Assembly: GCA_903839195.1 (NCBI GenBank) | Contig: CAIMBK010000111.1 | Coordinates: forward strand, 1 to 60,318 | Source of the DNA: an uncultured Bacteroidota bacterium | GTDB lineage: Bacteria > Bacteroidota > Bacteroidia > Flavobacteriales > Flavobacteriaceae | Length of the DNA: 60,318 nt | Direction of reading: 5' to 3' | Shown: one piece after another, positions 45,630-54,274 of the stretch | Layout of the letters: every line of letters begins with the position of its first letter | How positions within the stretch are numbered: position 1 is the stretch's first letter | Program-made: the position numbers and the translations under genes | The notes under the pieces: model-generated | What the model saw: the letters and a program-made list of their open reading frames with translations, nothing else | Database searches by the model: none | What the model was told of the DNA's origin: nothing

Positions 45630-46322
45630 ATGGAAAATACGCCGTTCCCAATAACCAATTGGGCAGAAGATGATCGTCCGCGCGAAAAGTTGATGATTAA
45701 AGGAAAAAATGCGCTTAGCGATGCCGAATTAATAGCCATTTTAATTGGTTCAGGAAGTCGAAATGAAAGCGCGGTACAATTGAGCAAACGCATTTTGTCC
45801 AATTTTGATAACAATTTAAATGCGTTAGGAAAATTGTCCATAAAGCAATTGACTGAATTCAAAGGAATTGGCGAAGCCAAAGCCATTTCAATTATTGCCG
45901 CAATGGAATTGGGACGCAGAAGAAGAGAAATGGAGGCCATAGAATTAAAACAAATTGGCTCAAGCAAATCTGTTTTTGAAATAATGCAGCCCATTATTGG
46001 CGAATTGCAACATGAAGAATTTTGGATTCTTTATTTGAATTATTCGAATAAAGTGATTGCAAAATCGCAATTAAGCAAAGGAGGAATAACAGGAACTGTG
46101 GTAGATATTCGGATCGTTTTTAAAATTGCATTAGAACAAAATGCTACGTCGATTATTTTGTCACACAACCATCCGTCGGGAAAATTGCAACCGAGCGATG
46201 CCGATATTATTATTACGAAGAAGATTAAAATGGCTGGACAACAATTGGATATTCCAGTTTTGGATCATTTAATTATTACAGAAAAAGGCTTTTATAGCTT
46301 TAACGATAATGGATTTTTATAA
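45630..46322 (+). CDS. radC: RadC family JAB-domain protein
   Basis: This 230-residue protein has an N-terminal helix-hairpin-helix-like part (KGIGEAKAISIIAAMELGRR near 75-94) and a C-terminal JAB/MPN metal site HNHPSGKLQPSDAD. The family was once linked to DNA repair, but its biochemical role is unresolved. Length is normal. It is separated from the HAD gene by five bases. Confidence 0.93.
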   Translation: MENTPFPITNWAEDDRPREKLMIKGKNALSDAELIAILIGSGSRNESAVQLSKRILSNFDNNLNALGKLSIKQLTEFKGIGEAKAISIIAAMELGRRRREMEAIELKQIGSSKSVFEIMQPIIGELQHEEFWILYLNYSNKVIAKSQLSKGGITGTVVDIRIVFKIALEQNATSIILSHNHPSGKLQPSDADIIITKKIKMAGQQLDIPVLDHLIITEKGFYSFNDNGFL

Positions 46323-46327
46323 CTAAT

Positions 46328-47014
46328 TTGACTATTTTGATAACGACCGTTTTTTTTGATTTGGATCATACGCTTTGGGATTTTGAAAAAAATTCGGAGA
46401 TGGCTTTTGACATTATTTTCAAGGTTCAATATCCAAATATAAACACGTCAAAATTCATCGAGAAATACATTCCTATCAATCAAGCTTGTTGGAAATTATA
46501 TCAAAACGACGAAATTACCCACGATCAACTTCGTTATAATCGTTTGAAACATTCTTTTGACGCACTAAATTATTCCATTTCTGATTCGGAAATTAACCAA
46601 ATGGCGGAAGATTATATTCATTTTTTACCCCAAAATAATTTTCTTTTTGAAGGAGCTTTGGAAATTTTGGATTATTTAAGTACTAAATACCATTTGCACA
46701 TTATTACAAATGGTTTTGCCGATGTTCAATATAAGAAAATCAAAAATGCTAATATTCACGGCTATTTCAAGACCGTTACCAATTCAGAAAAGGCGGGTGC
46801 CAAAAAGCCAAATCCAATAATTTTTGAACATGCGATTTCATTGGCCAAAGCCAAAAAAGAAAACTGTATCATGATTGGCGATTGTTTGGACGCCGATGTT
46901 GGAGGAGCATTAAATTTTGGAATGGATGCTATTTTTTTCAATCCAAATAGGGCAGAAGCACCCAAAACAATTAAACAAGTAACCCATTTATTAGAAATTA
47001 AAAACCACTTATAA
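46328..47014 (+). CDS. HAD-superfamily hydrolase (YjjG-type nucleotidase-like)
   Basis: This ~228-residue phosphatase has the four HAD motifs: DLDHTLWDF with the nucleophile Asp, HIITNGF, KKPNPIIFEHA with the Lys, and MIGDCLDADVGGA. The pattern matches YjjG/YfnB-type 5'-nucleotidases. There is no in-frame ATG before the nucleophile, so the start is a TTG, either at 46328 or at 46337; the latter gives the more typical short N-terminus. Its stop codon overlaps the next start (TAATG). Confidence 0.9.
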   Translation: MTILITTVFFDLDHTLWDFEKNSEMAFDIIFKVQYPNINTSKFIEKYIPINQACWKLYQNDEITHDQLRYNRLKHSFDALNYSISDSEINQMAEDYIHFLPQNNFLFEGALEILDYLSTKYHLHIITNGFADVQYKKIKNANIHGYFKTVTNSEKAGAKKPNPIIFEHAISLAKAKKENCIMIGDCLDADVGGALNFGMDAIFFNPNRAEAPKTIKQVTHLLEIKNHL

Positions 47015-47763
47015 TGATGAATAAAAAAATAATAATTCTGTTGATTTTTCTGTTTTCAAATGTCACTTTTTCGCAAGATTTGAATGCTTATAAATATGCC
47101 ATTGTTCCGTCAAAATTTAGTTTTTTGAAGGAAAAAGACCAATATCGTTTAAACACACTTACCAAAATGTTTTTGGAAAAATATGGTTTTGTGACTTTTT
47201 TCGACACCGATATTCTTCCTGATGAAGTGGTCAATCAAAATTGTAATAACGTTTTTGTCGAAGTTCAAAGTTCCAGTACGATGCTTGCTACAAAAGTTAC
47301 GGTAGTTTTGAAAGATTGTCGCAATTTGGTTTTGTTTACTTCTGCACAAGGTAAAAGCCGCGAAAAAGAATATAAAGTCGCTTATAATATGGCTTTGCGT
47401 GAAGCTTTCAATTCTTTTGATGCCTTAAATCATGAGTATCAAGAAGGAAAAGAAATTAAAAAACCAGTTTTGACGGTGGATACTCCCTATTTAGAATCTA
47501 CCAAATCACCAAAAATTAATATAGAGGAAATTAAAACGGTAGCTTCTAATTTACTTTTTGCACAACCAATAGCAAATGGTTTTCAATTGATTGATGCTAC
47601 ACCGAAAGTAGTTTTTAAAATATATAAAACTTCCAATTCATCCTGTTTTATTGCGGTTAAAGAAGCGATTAATGGGGTATTAATTTTAAAAGATAACGAT
47701 TGGTTTTTTGAATATTACCAAATAAATAAACTCTTTTCAGAAAAGGTTTTGGTAAAGTTTTAA
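47014..47763 (+). CDS. Exported protein of unknown function
   Basis: This 249-residue protein has a signal peptide ending near residue 20 (TFS-Q) and no lipobox. The mature part starts DLNAYKYAIVPSKFSFLKEKDQYRLN, with LREAFNSFDAL near 130, and ends in a beta-rich region. I do not recognise a named family, but the pattern looks like a conserved flavobacterial envelope protein. Its ATG overlaps the HAD stop codon by one base, so its translation is probably coupled to that gene. It converges on rarA with 10 bases between them. Confidence 0.75.
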   Translation: MMNKKIIILLIFLFSNVTFSQDLNAYKYAIVPSKFSFLKEKDQYRLNTLTKMFLEKYGFVTFFDTDILPDEVVNQNCNNVFVEVQSSSTMLATKVTVVLKDCRNLVLFTSAQGKSREKEYKVAYNMALREAFNSFDALNHEYQEGKEIKKPVLTVDTPYLESTKSPKINIEEIKTVASNLLFAQPIANGFQLIDATPKVVFKIYKTSNSSCFIAVKEAINGVLILKDNDWFFEYYQINKLFSEKVLVKF

Positions 47764-47773
47764 AGTAAATTTC

Positions 47774-49051
47774 TTAATAGCCGTATTTGTCTTTCCATCG
47801 ATTTTTTAGAAATTCGCGCGTCGTATTTTCTCTAGAATTATTGCCTGGATTGTAGAAAATGGTTTCTGAAATTTCATCTGGTAAAAACTCTTGTGCTGCA
47901 AAATTATTATCAAAATCATGCGAATATTTGTATTCTTCACCGTAGCCCAATTCTTTCATTAATTTAGTTGGCGCATTTCGCAAATGAATGGGAACAGGCA
48001 AATCGCCGGTTTGTTTCACGATTTGTTGTGCAGTTCCAATAGCCAAATAACTGGCATTGCTTTTTGGGGATGTTGCTAAATAGATCGCACATTGACTTAA
48101 TAAAATTCGACTTTCAGGATAACCAATAGTAGAAACCGCCTGAAAAGTATTGTTGGCCATAATAAAAGCCGTTGGATTGGCATTTCCAATATCTTCACTG
48201 GAAAGAATCAACATTCTTCGGGCAATAAATTTCACATCTTCGCCACCTTCGATCATTCGGGCCAGCCAATAAACTGCCGCATTTGGATCGCTTCCGCGGA
48301 TGGATTTTATAAATGCCGAAACAATGTCATAATGTTGTTCGCCAGTTTTGTCATACAAAACTGTATTTTGTTGTACAATTTGCAAAACGACTTCGTTTGT
48401 GATGATAATTTCGTCTTCATTAGAGGCGTTTACGACCAATTCAAAAATATTTAATAGCTTACGTCCATCGCCACCCGAAAGTCTTAAAATGGCTTCTGAT
48501 TCTTTTAAAACAATATTCTTTGTTTTTAAAATAACATCCGTTTTCATTGCACGTTCCAGTAAAGCTTCCAAATCTCCTTTTGAAAAGGCATTTAAAATAT
48601 AAACTTGACAACGTGATAACAATGCGGGAATCACTTCAAAACTTGGGTTTTCCGTTGTAGCACCAATTAATGTAATCCAACCTTTTTCGACCGCTGCCAA
48701 AAGTGAATCTTGTTGTGATTTACTGAATCTATGAATTTCATCTATAAATAAAATTGGGTTTTTGGTTGTAAATAATCCTCCACTTTGTTTGGCTTTTTCA
48801 ATCACATCGCGAATGTCCTTCACACCAGAATTGATAGCGCTCAAAATATAAAATGGCCGTTTGGATTCTTGTGCGATAATTTGTGCCAACGTAGTTTTTC
48901 CTGTTCCTGGAGGCCCCCAAAAGATTAAAGAGGGAATAATTCCTTTCGCAATTTGTTGTGTTAGCGAACCATTGGGTCCAACCAAATGCAGTTGACTTAA
49001 ATAGTCGTCGAGTTGTTGTGGGCGAATGCGTTCTGCTAGCGGTGCTTCCAT
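47774..49051 (-). CDS. rarA: Replication-associated recombination protein A (RarA/MgsA)
   Basis: This 425-residue AAA+ ATPase acts at stalled replication forks. It has [14 protein letters not shown] at the start, Walker A GPPGTGKT (46-53), Walker [11 protein letters not shown] and the sensor-1 segment [12 protein letters not shown]. The C-terminal tetramerisation region includes [20 protein letters not shown]. Length is normal. A 134-base inverted-repeat element begins three bases upstream of its ATG and may carry or disturb its promoter. Confidence 0.96.
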   Translation of the reverse strand: MEAPLAERIRPQQLDDYLSQLHLVGPNGSLTQQIAKGIIPSLIFWGPPGTGKTTLAQIIAQESKRPFYILSAINSGVKDIRDVIEKAKQSGGLFTTKNPILFIDEIHRFSKSQQDSLLAAVEKGWITLIGATTENPSFEVIPALLSRCQVYILNAFSKGDLEALLERAMKTDVILKTKNIVLKESEAILRLSGGDGRKLLNIFELVVNASNEDEIIITNEVVLQIVQQNTVLYDKTGEQHYDIVSAFIKSIRGSDPNAAVYWLARMIEGGEDVKFIARRMLILSSEDIGNANPTAFIMANNTFQAVSTIGYPESRILLSQCAIYLATSPKSNASYLAIGTAQQIVKQTGDLPVPIHLRNAPTKLMKELGYGEEYKYSHDFDNNFAAQEFLPDEISETIFYNPGNNSRENTTREFLKNRWKDKYGY

Positions 49052-49054
49052 TTT

Positions 49055-49188
49055 AATTTGAAAAGGTAATAATTTGAAAATGCATAAATGAATTTCGATA
49101 TTGTATATAAATTCAAATAGGCACTTTACAAATTTAATTATATTAAATCATTTTTAAAGTAATTATCAAATTATCTCATTTTCAAATT
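49055..49188. repeat. MITE-like element with 28-bp terminal inverted repeats
   Basis: The left end (49055-49082) and the reverse complement of the right end (49161-49188) agree at 23 of 28 positions. The 78-base interior is AT-rich and shows no ORF. The element lies in the 215-base gap between rarA and the rhomboid gene. A -7-like TAAATTTG (minus strand, 49136-49129) is inside it. Confidence 0.65.
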
Positions 49189-49231
49189 TTCAAATCGATA
49201 TGACAAATTAGCATTCCGTTTCTTTTGGTCG

Positions 49232-49239
49232 TATTTTTG
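49232..49239 (+). promoter_or_regulatory. Candidate -7 element of the rhomboid gene
   Basis: TATTTTTG matches TAnnTTTG, 27 bases before the ATG. No TTG lies at the -33 distance. Confidence 0.3.
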
Positions 49240-49266
49240 ATAACCTACTATTGAAAAATATTTAGC

Positions 49267-50016
49267 ATGCAAGATTTCAATCACTTTAAGTTTACCCCGT
49301 CGAATTGGATTATTCCAACATTTTTGTTGTTATTGATTTGGTTTGTTTTTTATATTGATACTTCTTTTAATCTTCATTTGAATGAACACGGGATTTTACC
49401 TAGAACTTTTTCCGGTTTGCAGGGGGTTTTATTTAGTCCATTTTTGCATGGCGATTTTAATCATTTAGCGAACAATTCGTTGCCGTTATTTCTATTGTCA
49501 ATGGCGCTTCTATACTTTTATCGCGAAATTTCTTTAAAAGTTTTATTTTATGGGATTTTGTTTTCTGGATTTTTAACGTGGGTTATTGCGCGCGATTCCT
49601 ATCATATTGGCGCAAGCGGATTGATTTATGTTTTGGTTTCTTTTATTTTTTTCAAAGGTTTGATAACAAAATACTACCGATTAATGGCTTTGTCGCTCAC
49701 AGTAGTGCTTTTATATGGCGGAATGATTTGGTATGTTTTCCCCGAAATAAATACCACGATTTCATGGGAGGGTCATTTGGCAGGATTGATTACTGGATTT
49801 ATTTTCGCCATAAAATTTAAAACTCCAGATTATATTGAAAATCTAAAATACGATTGGCAACAACCTGATTTTATTCCTGAAAATGATAAATTCATGCAAC
49901 GATTTGACGAAAACGGCAATTTTATTAATCCGCCAATTGAAGAAAATTTGGAGGAGATTCCAACAGAAATAGTGACGTATGTCTACGATTTTAAAGAAAA
50001 GAAAAAAACAAAATAG
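49267..50016 (+). CDS. Rhomboid-family intramembrane serine protease
   Basis: This 249-residue membrane protease cleaves substrates inside the membrane. About six membrane segments are visible. The catalytic serine is S117 in HIGASGLIY, the catalytic histidine H170 in WEGHLAGLI, and the HxxxN oxyanion element is H66/N70 in HGDFNHLANN. All key residues are present, so it should be active. The C-terminal ~65 residues form a charged cytoplasmic tail. Confidence 0.93.
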   Translation: MQDFNHFKFTPSNWIIPTFLLLLIWFVFYIDTSFNLHLNEHGILPRTFSGLQGVLFSPFLHGDFNHLANNSLPLFLLSMALLYFYREISLKVLFYGILFSGFLTWVIARDSYHIGASGLIYVLVSFIFFKGLITKYYRLMALSLTVVLLYGGMIWYVFPEINTTISWEGHLAGLITGFIFAIKFKTPDYIENLKYDWQQPDFIPENDKFMQRFDENGNFINPPIEENLEEIPTEIVTYVYDFKEKKKTK

Positions 50017-50024
50017 AGTTAAAT

Positions 50025-50759
50025 TTAACTTCTTTGACGAACCGCTTCATAAAGAAATGCGCCACAAGCCACAGAAACATTTAGTGAACCGATGGTTCCA
50101 AACATTGGTAATTTGGCTTTTTCATCTACAATTTTTAGAACAGAAGGATTAATTCCTCGATCTTCACTTCCCATTATGATAGCAATTGGTTCGTTTAAAT
50201 CTACATCATAAATTATTTGCTCGGTTTTTTCGGTAGCCGCAACTGTTTTGATTCCCGATCCTTGAAGGTAAAAAATAGCATCTTTGATGTGTTCTACTTT
50301 ACAAATGGGCACATTAAATACAGCGCCTGCAGATGTTTTTACGGTGTCACCATTTACGGGAGCTGAACCTGCTTTTTGAACAATAATTCCATTCACTCCA
50401 GTACATTCTGCGGTTCTAATTATTGCACCAAAATTCCGCGCATCGGAGATTTGATCTAATATGAGGAATAATGGTTTTTTGCCTGATTCTAAGGTACTTT
50501 CAACCAAATGTTCCAAATCCATAAAACCAATTGGCGATATGGAAGCTACTGCTCCTTGATGATTATTGGGTGTCAAACGGTTTAGTTTTTCGATGGGTAC
50601 ATACGAAAAGTTAACATCGTTGCGTTTCATTACTTTCATTAAGTCCTTCATCAATTCCCCCGATATTTCTTTTTGAATAAAAACTTTATCCACAGCTGCG
50701 CCTGATTGAATTGCTTCAATGATTGCTCGTATTCCAAAAATCAAATGTTCTTTTTCCAT
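50025..50759 (-). CDS. rlmB: 23S rRNA (guanosine-2'-O)-methyltransferase RlmB-type
   Basis: This 244-residue SpoU/TrmH-fold enzyme methylates the ribose of a guanosine in 23S rRNA with SAM. The substrate-binding N-domain starts EHLIFGIRAIIEAI. The knot motifs are LDQISDARNFGAIIRTAECTG, IIMGSEDRGI and GSLNVSVACGAFLYE. I start at the ATG at 50759 and not at the upstream opening at 50783, because the shorter form begins at the conserved N-terminus. It converges on the rhomboid gene. Confidence 0.95.
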   Translation of the reverse strand: MEKEHLIFGIRAIIEAIQSGAAVDKVFIQKEISGELMKDLMKVMKRNDVNFSYVPIEKLNRLTPNNHQGAVASISPIGFMDLEHLVESTLESGKKPLFLILDQISDARNFGAIIRTAECTGVNGIIVQKAGSAPVNGDTVKTSAGAVFNVPICKVEHIKDAIFYLQGSGIKTVAATEKTEQIIYDVDLNEPIAIIMGSEDRGINPSVLKIVDEKAKLPMFGTIGSLNVSVACGAFLYEAVRQRS

Positions 50760-50772
50760 GGGGTAAAGATAT

Positions 50773-50801
50773 AAAAAAACCACCCTTTTTTTGGGTGGTT
50801 T
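50773..50801 (-). terminator. Terminator of the second SusC/SusD operon
   Basis: AAACCACCC (50777-50785) pairs with GGGTGGTTT (50793-50801) around a 7-base loop. The U tract lies on the minus strand (50779-50773), downstream of the last lipoprotein gene of the operon. Confidence 0.9.
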
Positions 50802-50821
50802 AAAATTATAATCAAATTTTT

Positions 50822-51868
50822 TTATTTGTTTGGATTGTTAATACGCGCATGATTAATAGCGTTGTTGATTTTTGTTACTACATTCATTTTTCCTGATGCA
50901 ATAATTGCATCAAGACTGTTTTTTAGAGTATAAACTCCGTTATCAACTTCTATTGTAATCACATAATTTGAATTTGGATTTTGATATCCTGCAGCTTTAA
51001 CAGAAGTTGGCGCAAAATCACTTTCTTGAACAAAATTTCCAGATGTAATTCCCCCAGGTCTAATATAGTCTACAGATATTGGAATCACAAATGGATCATG
51101 ATAAGCTTGATTTAATCCATCGCTCGTCGTATTTGTGCCTCCATTAATATTTCCAGTATCATAAACATCATAAACAACATAATAAATTCCGTCAGGAAAT
51201 CTCGCAGGATCCATGGTTACTTTTTCTGGACATCCTGCTGCTGCTGCGTCATAAATACCAGTATCAGAAAAATTAGAATCAAGTATGTAAAAGTCCATAT
51301 CATATGCTATTGCACACAAACTTGTGGCAATTGGCTCCATAGTTAAAGTATTAATTAAATTAAAGGCTTTACTATAATTAAACACTAAATCTAAATCTGG
51401 TGACAAATAGTTTTTTATATTAAATGTGACAGTTTTAAATGCTAATGTCGCGTTTGATGTATTGACATCTCCTATTTGCAATGTAAATGATTCGTCATCT
51501 TCAGGTGTTTTGTCATTTAATATTGAAATTGAACCACTTGCTGAAGTTGAGTAAGCTTTTATAATTAGATCATTATCAAAAGTAAAGTCATCACTATCTG
51601 CAGTACCAGAAATTTGAGAAATTTTAATATGGATATCTTTAGTCTGAGGTTTGTCTAATGTAACTGTAAATCCATAAGTTCCTTCGTCTTCTTCATTTAC
51701 AGTTTGAGTTGCAATCAGCGGACTTATTAAATTAGTTGTGCCAATTACATTTGAAGTAACTTCCAGGTTACTTTCACCAGTAGCATCTCCATCATTACTG
51801 CAACTTATCATGAAAAGTGCAGAAACTAGAAATCCACCAAATAATATTTTTGTTTTAATATTCTTCAT
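50822..51868 (-). CDS. Lipoprotein with Calx-beta-like domain
   Basis: This 348-residue lipoprotein has the lipobox cysteine at residue 23 (FMISC) followed by SNDGD. Residues ~55-150 look like a Calx-beta-type repeat (NEEDEGTYGFTVTLDKP, SGTADSDDF, NDKTPEDDESFTLQIGD), which often binds calcium or supports adhesion. The C-terminal half (PDGIYYVVYDVYD, TIEVDNGVYTLKN) is not recognised. It is the last gene of the second SusC/SusD operon, 14 bases after the previous gene. A surface binding role is inferred from position. Confidence 0.72.
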   Translation of the reverse strand: MKNIKTKILFGGFLVSALFMISCSNDGDATGESNLEVTSNVIGTTNLISPLIATQTVNEEDEGTYGFTVTLDKPQTKDIHIKISQISGTADSDDFTFDNDLIIKAYSTSASGSISILNDKTPEDDESFTLQIGDVNTSNATLAFKTVTFNIKNYLSPDLDLVFNYSKAFNLINTLTMEPIATSLCAIAYDMDFYILDSNFSDTGIYDAAAAGCPEKVTMDPARFPDGIYYVVYDVYDTGNINGGTNTTSDGLNQAYHDPFVIPISVDYIRPGGITSGNFVQESDFAPTSVKAAGYQNPNSNYVITIEVDNGVYTLKNSLDAIIASGKMNVVTKINNAINHARINNPNK

Positions 51869-51882
51869 TTTTTTATGTATTA

Positions 51883-52809
51883 TTAATTAACAATTTTCTC
51901 CATTACTTGATAAAACACTCTTGGTCCTGAACCTGGTGTATAATAACCAAAGCTCATTTTTAAAAGGTCTTTTCCTTCAACATCATCTCGAATTACAACG
52001 TTGGATGAACCGCAATTAACTAAAGCCATATCACTTGGATTTGAATTACAGGAAATAAAAGGTTGTCCGTTTCCTAATTGATTAGAACCATTATAAGTTA
52101 ATGGAATATCAATTACATCATTAACAATTGTAAAATAAAAAGTATTTCCTGTAAAAACACCTAAGTAATTAACAACTTTATATGTAGTAGCGTCAACTGC
52201 CTCAATTATAGTTTCTGAAGGCCAAGCAGTTTCAGTATACAATAACACCCCAATTCTATAGTATTGTGCTTCAACGCATTTATAAACGCCCGAGAATCTT
52301 GTACCTACGGCTATTTTTGTTGAATTAGTAGTTTTGTGAACATTCCCATTATCAAGATGAGAAACATAGGTCAAAGTCCAATAATCTCCAATATTAAGTA
52401 ATGCATCAGAGGTCGGTAGTGGGTTTCCTGATATTGTCAAGTCAGCTGCTAAATCATTATAGGTTACACCTAATGAAATAACTTCTTGTTGAGAGATTGC
52501 TGGTGTTGTTAGTGTTTTTAGTAATACAGTATTCGATTTGATTTCAGCATTATTTAAATTTTTAGTAGTAAATGTTTTATAAACATCTATTGACACTACT
52601 TTCTCATTTCCTTGAAAAATTGAAATTTCATTATCATAACTCGTATTTAGTCCATTCCCAACAACGTATCCAATTAATTTATTTTTGATGCTAATCTCTC
52701 CCCCTAAAGCCGATCCTCCGCTTAATTCATCTTTGGAGTCATCGCAAGAAATAGAAGTAAATGCTAGAAAAAAAAGCAATAGCAAAGAATATTTTTTTAT
52801 ATTTTTCAT
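51883..52809 (-). CDS. Lipoprotein of unknown function in SusC/SusD operon
   Basis: This 308-residue lipoprotein has the lipobox cysteine at residue 22 (TSISC) followed by DDSKDE, a strongly acidic surface-export-like tag. The mature part is beta-rich, with no recognised catalytic motif; four or more cysteines in the C-terminal half (KCVEAQ, ISCNS, LVNCGSS) could form disulfides. It lies 26 bases downstream of the SusD-like gene. Position and tag suggest an accessory surface protein for the SusC2/SusD2 transporter. Confidence 0.7.
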   Translation of the reverse strand: MKNIKKYSLLLLFFLAFTSISCDDSKDELSGGSALGGEISIKNKLIGYVVGNGLNTSYDNEISIFQGNEKVVSIDVYKTFTTKNLNNAEIKSNTVLLKTLTTPAISQQEVISLGVTYNDLAADLTISGNPLPTSDALLNIGDYWTLTYVSHLDNGNVHKTTNSTKIAVGTRFSGVYKCVEAQYYRIGVLLYTETAWPSETIIEAVDATTYKVVNYLGVFTGNTFYFTIVNDVIDIPLTYNGSNQLGNGQPFISCNSNPSDMALVNCGSSNVVIRDDVEGKDLLKMSFGYYTPGSGPRVFYQVMEKIVN

Positions 52810-52835
52810 GTTTTATATTTATTTAGATTATTAAT

Positions 52836-54263
52836 TTAATTCATCCACCAAACTTTCGATTTCATGGTGTCCCCATCTAACAATGTTGAGGATGCAAGTA
52901 CATAATTGGTATTATTATAGTTTTGTGAATCGGTAGAAAAATAAAATCTTCTAGGAATTACACCTACCGTAGGATCAGCATTTTCTACTGGTGAAAGCGC
53001 AGGAATACCAGTTCTTCTCCATTCAGTCCATGTTTCAATCCCTTGACCATATAATGCTAACCACATTTGAGTTCCAATAATTTCTTTTCCTAAATTGGAA
53101 TTTGTAAAATTAACAGCTACTTGATCAATATATAAAGAAGTGGTGCCAGGTGCTATTTCATTATACTCTAAATTAGCTTGAATTCCCTTTTTTAAATAAT
53201 TAATTGATGCATTTATTCCTCCAGAAATAATCTGTCTGTTTGCCGCTTCTGCTAAGTATAATTGAACTTGCGCATACGAAAGTATAACGCCAGGTAAAGT
53301 CGCAGATAAGTATTTAGTTCCAGGGGAGGAAAAAGCAGCATAATTAGATGGATTTTCAACTCCTGGAATATTTCCTACATAATTATTTGCATTGTTTTTA
53401 CTTGCAAATACAGAAAGTCTGGGATCGTTTAGTGAATTCATCTTTGCTATTAGGACCGAGCTAACTTTGTATTCTTTTCTCGTACCATAAACAATTGTTT
53501 CGTAAATTGGATTTGCGTCGGGTTGTGAAGCGGTGTAGATTAATTCAGCGGAATCTGAATTGGAATCCATTAAAGATTCAGAATCTACTAATGCTTGTAT
53601 TTGAGCAGAAACATCTCTTTTTGACGAAATACGCATTAATACTTTGAGTTTTAAAGAATTAGCGAATTTTTTCCATTTGGAAGTATTTCCAGCATACAAC
53701 AGATCTGCAGATGGGGTTATTGCTCCGCTACCAACATTAAATTTACTATTGGCTCTATCCAATAAATTTATAATGGAGTCATAAACAACCTCTTGAGAAT
53801 CAAATTTTGGTTTTGTATTTCCCGAAATTCCAATTTCTGAAACAGGAACAGGTCCGTAAACATCTGTTAATATTTGTAAAGCATTTGCTTTCATAATCAA
53901 AGCAGCACCTTGTAGATTACTATTGGACGAACCCGCAAGTTCATAAGAATTGGTTGCTTCTGCAATAACATTAGCGTACAAAACACTCCAAAATGAATTC
54001 ATATTTGCTCTTCTTGGGGTATATTTTTCTTCAGTATTATATTGAACCTTCGACCATTGTTGGGCCCAACATAATCCCATATCACCACCAATCTGTGCAT
54101 TATACAAAATATTTTGAGTTTGAATAATTGTAGATGAAAGTAATAGATTGGGATCGGTAATTGGTGAATCATTTGGAGAAGTGTTAATTTCTTCAAAATC
54201 TTTGTCACAACTTATAATTGCAAACGATAACGATGCAATCGTAATATAAATTAATTTTTTCAT
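52836..54263 (-). CDS. SusD/RagB-like nutrient-binding lipoprotein
   Basis: This 475-residue lipoprotein has the lipobox cysteine at residue 19 (AIISC) followed by DKDFEE. It belongs to the SusD-like branch with NTSPNDSPITDPNLLLSS near the start, MKANALQILTDVYGPVPVSE near 128-147 and GTQMWLALYGQGIETWTEWRR near 405. It differs from the first SusD in this window and resembles the branch often found in loci lacking carbohydrate-active enzymes. The leader shares AAATATAAACC with the susC2 leader. Confidence 0.92.
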   Translation of the reverse strand: MKKLIYITIASLSFAIISCDKDFEEINTSPNDSPITDPNLLLSSTIIQTQNILYNAQIGGDMGLCWAQQWSKVQYNTEEKYTPRRANMNSFWSVLYANVIAEATNSYELAGSSNSNLQGAALIMKANALQILTDVYGPVPVSEIGISGNTKPKFDSQEVVYDSIINLLDRANSKFNVGSGAITPSADLLYAGNTSKWKKFANSLKLKVLMRISSKRDVSAQIQALVDSESLMDSNSDSAELIYTASQPDANPIYETIVYGTRKEYKVSSVLIAKMNSLNDPRLSVFASKNNANNYVGNIPGVENPSNYAAFSSPGTKYLSATLPGVILSYAQVQLYLAEAANRQIISGGINASINYLKKGIQANLEYNEIAPGTTSLYIDQVAVNFTNSNLGKEIIGTQMWLALYGQGIETWTEWRRTGIPALSPVENADPTVGVIPRRFYFSTDSQNYNNTNYVLASSTLLDGDTMKSKVWWMN

Positions 54264-54274
54264 GGTTTATATTT

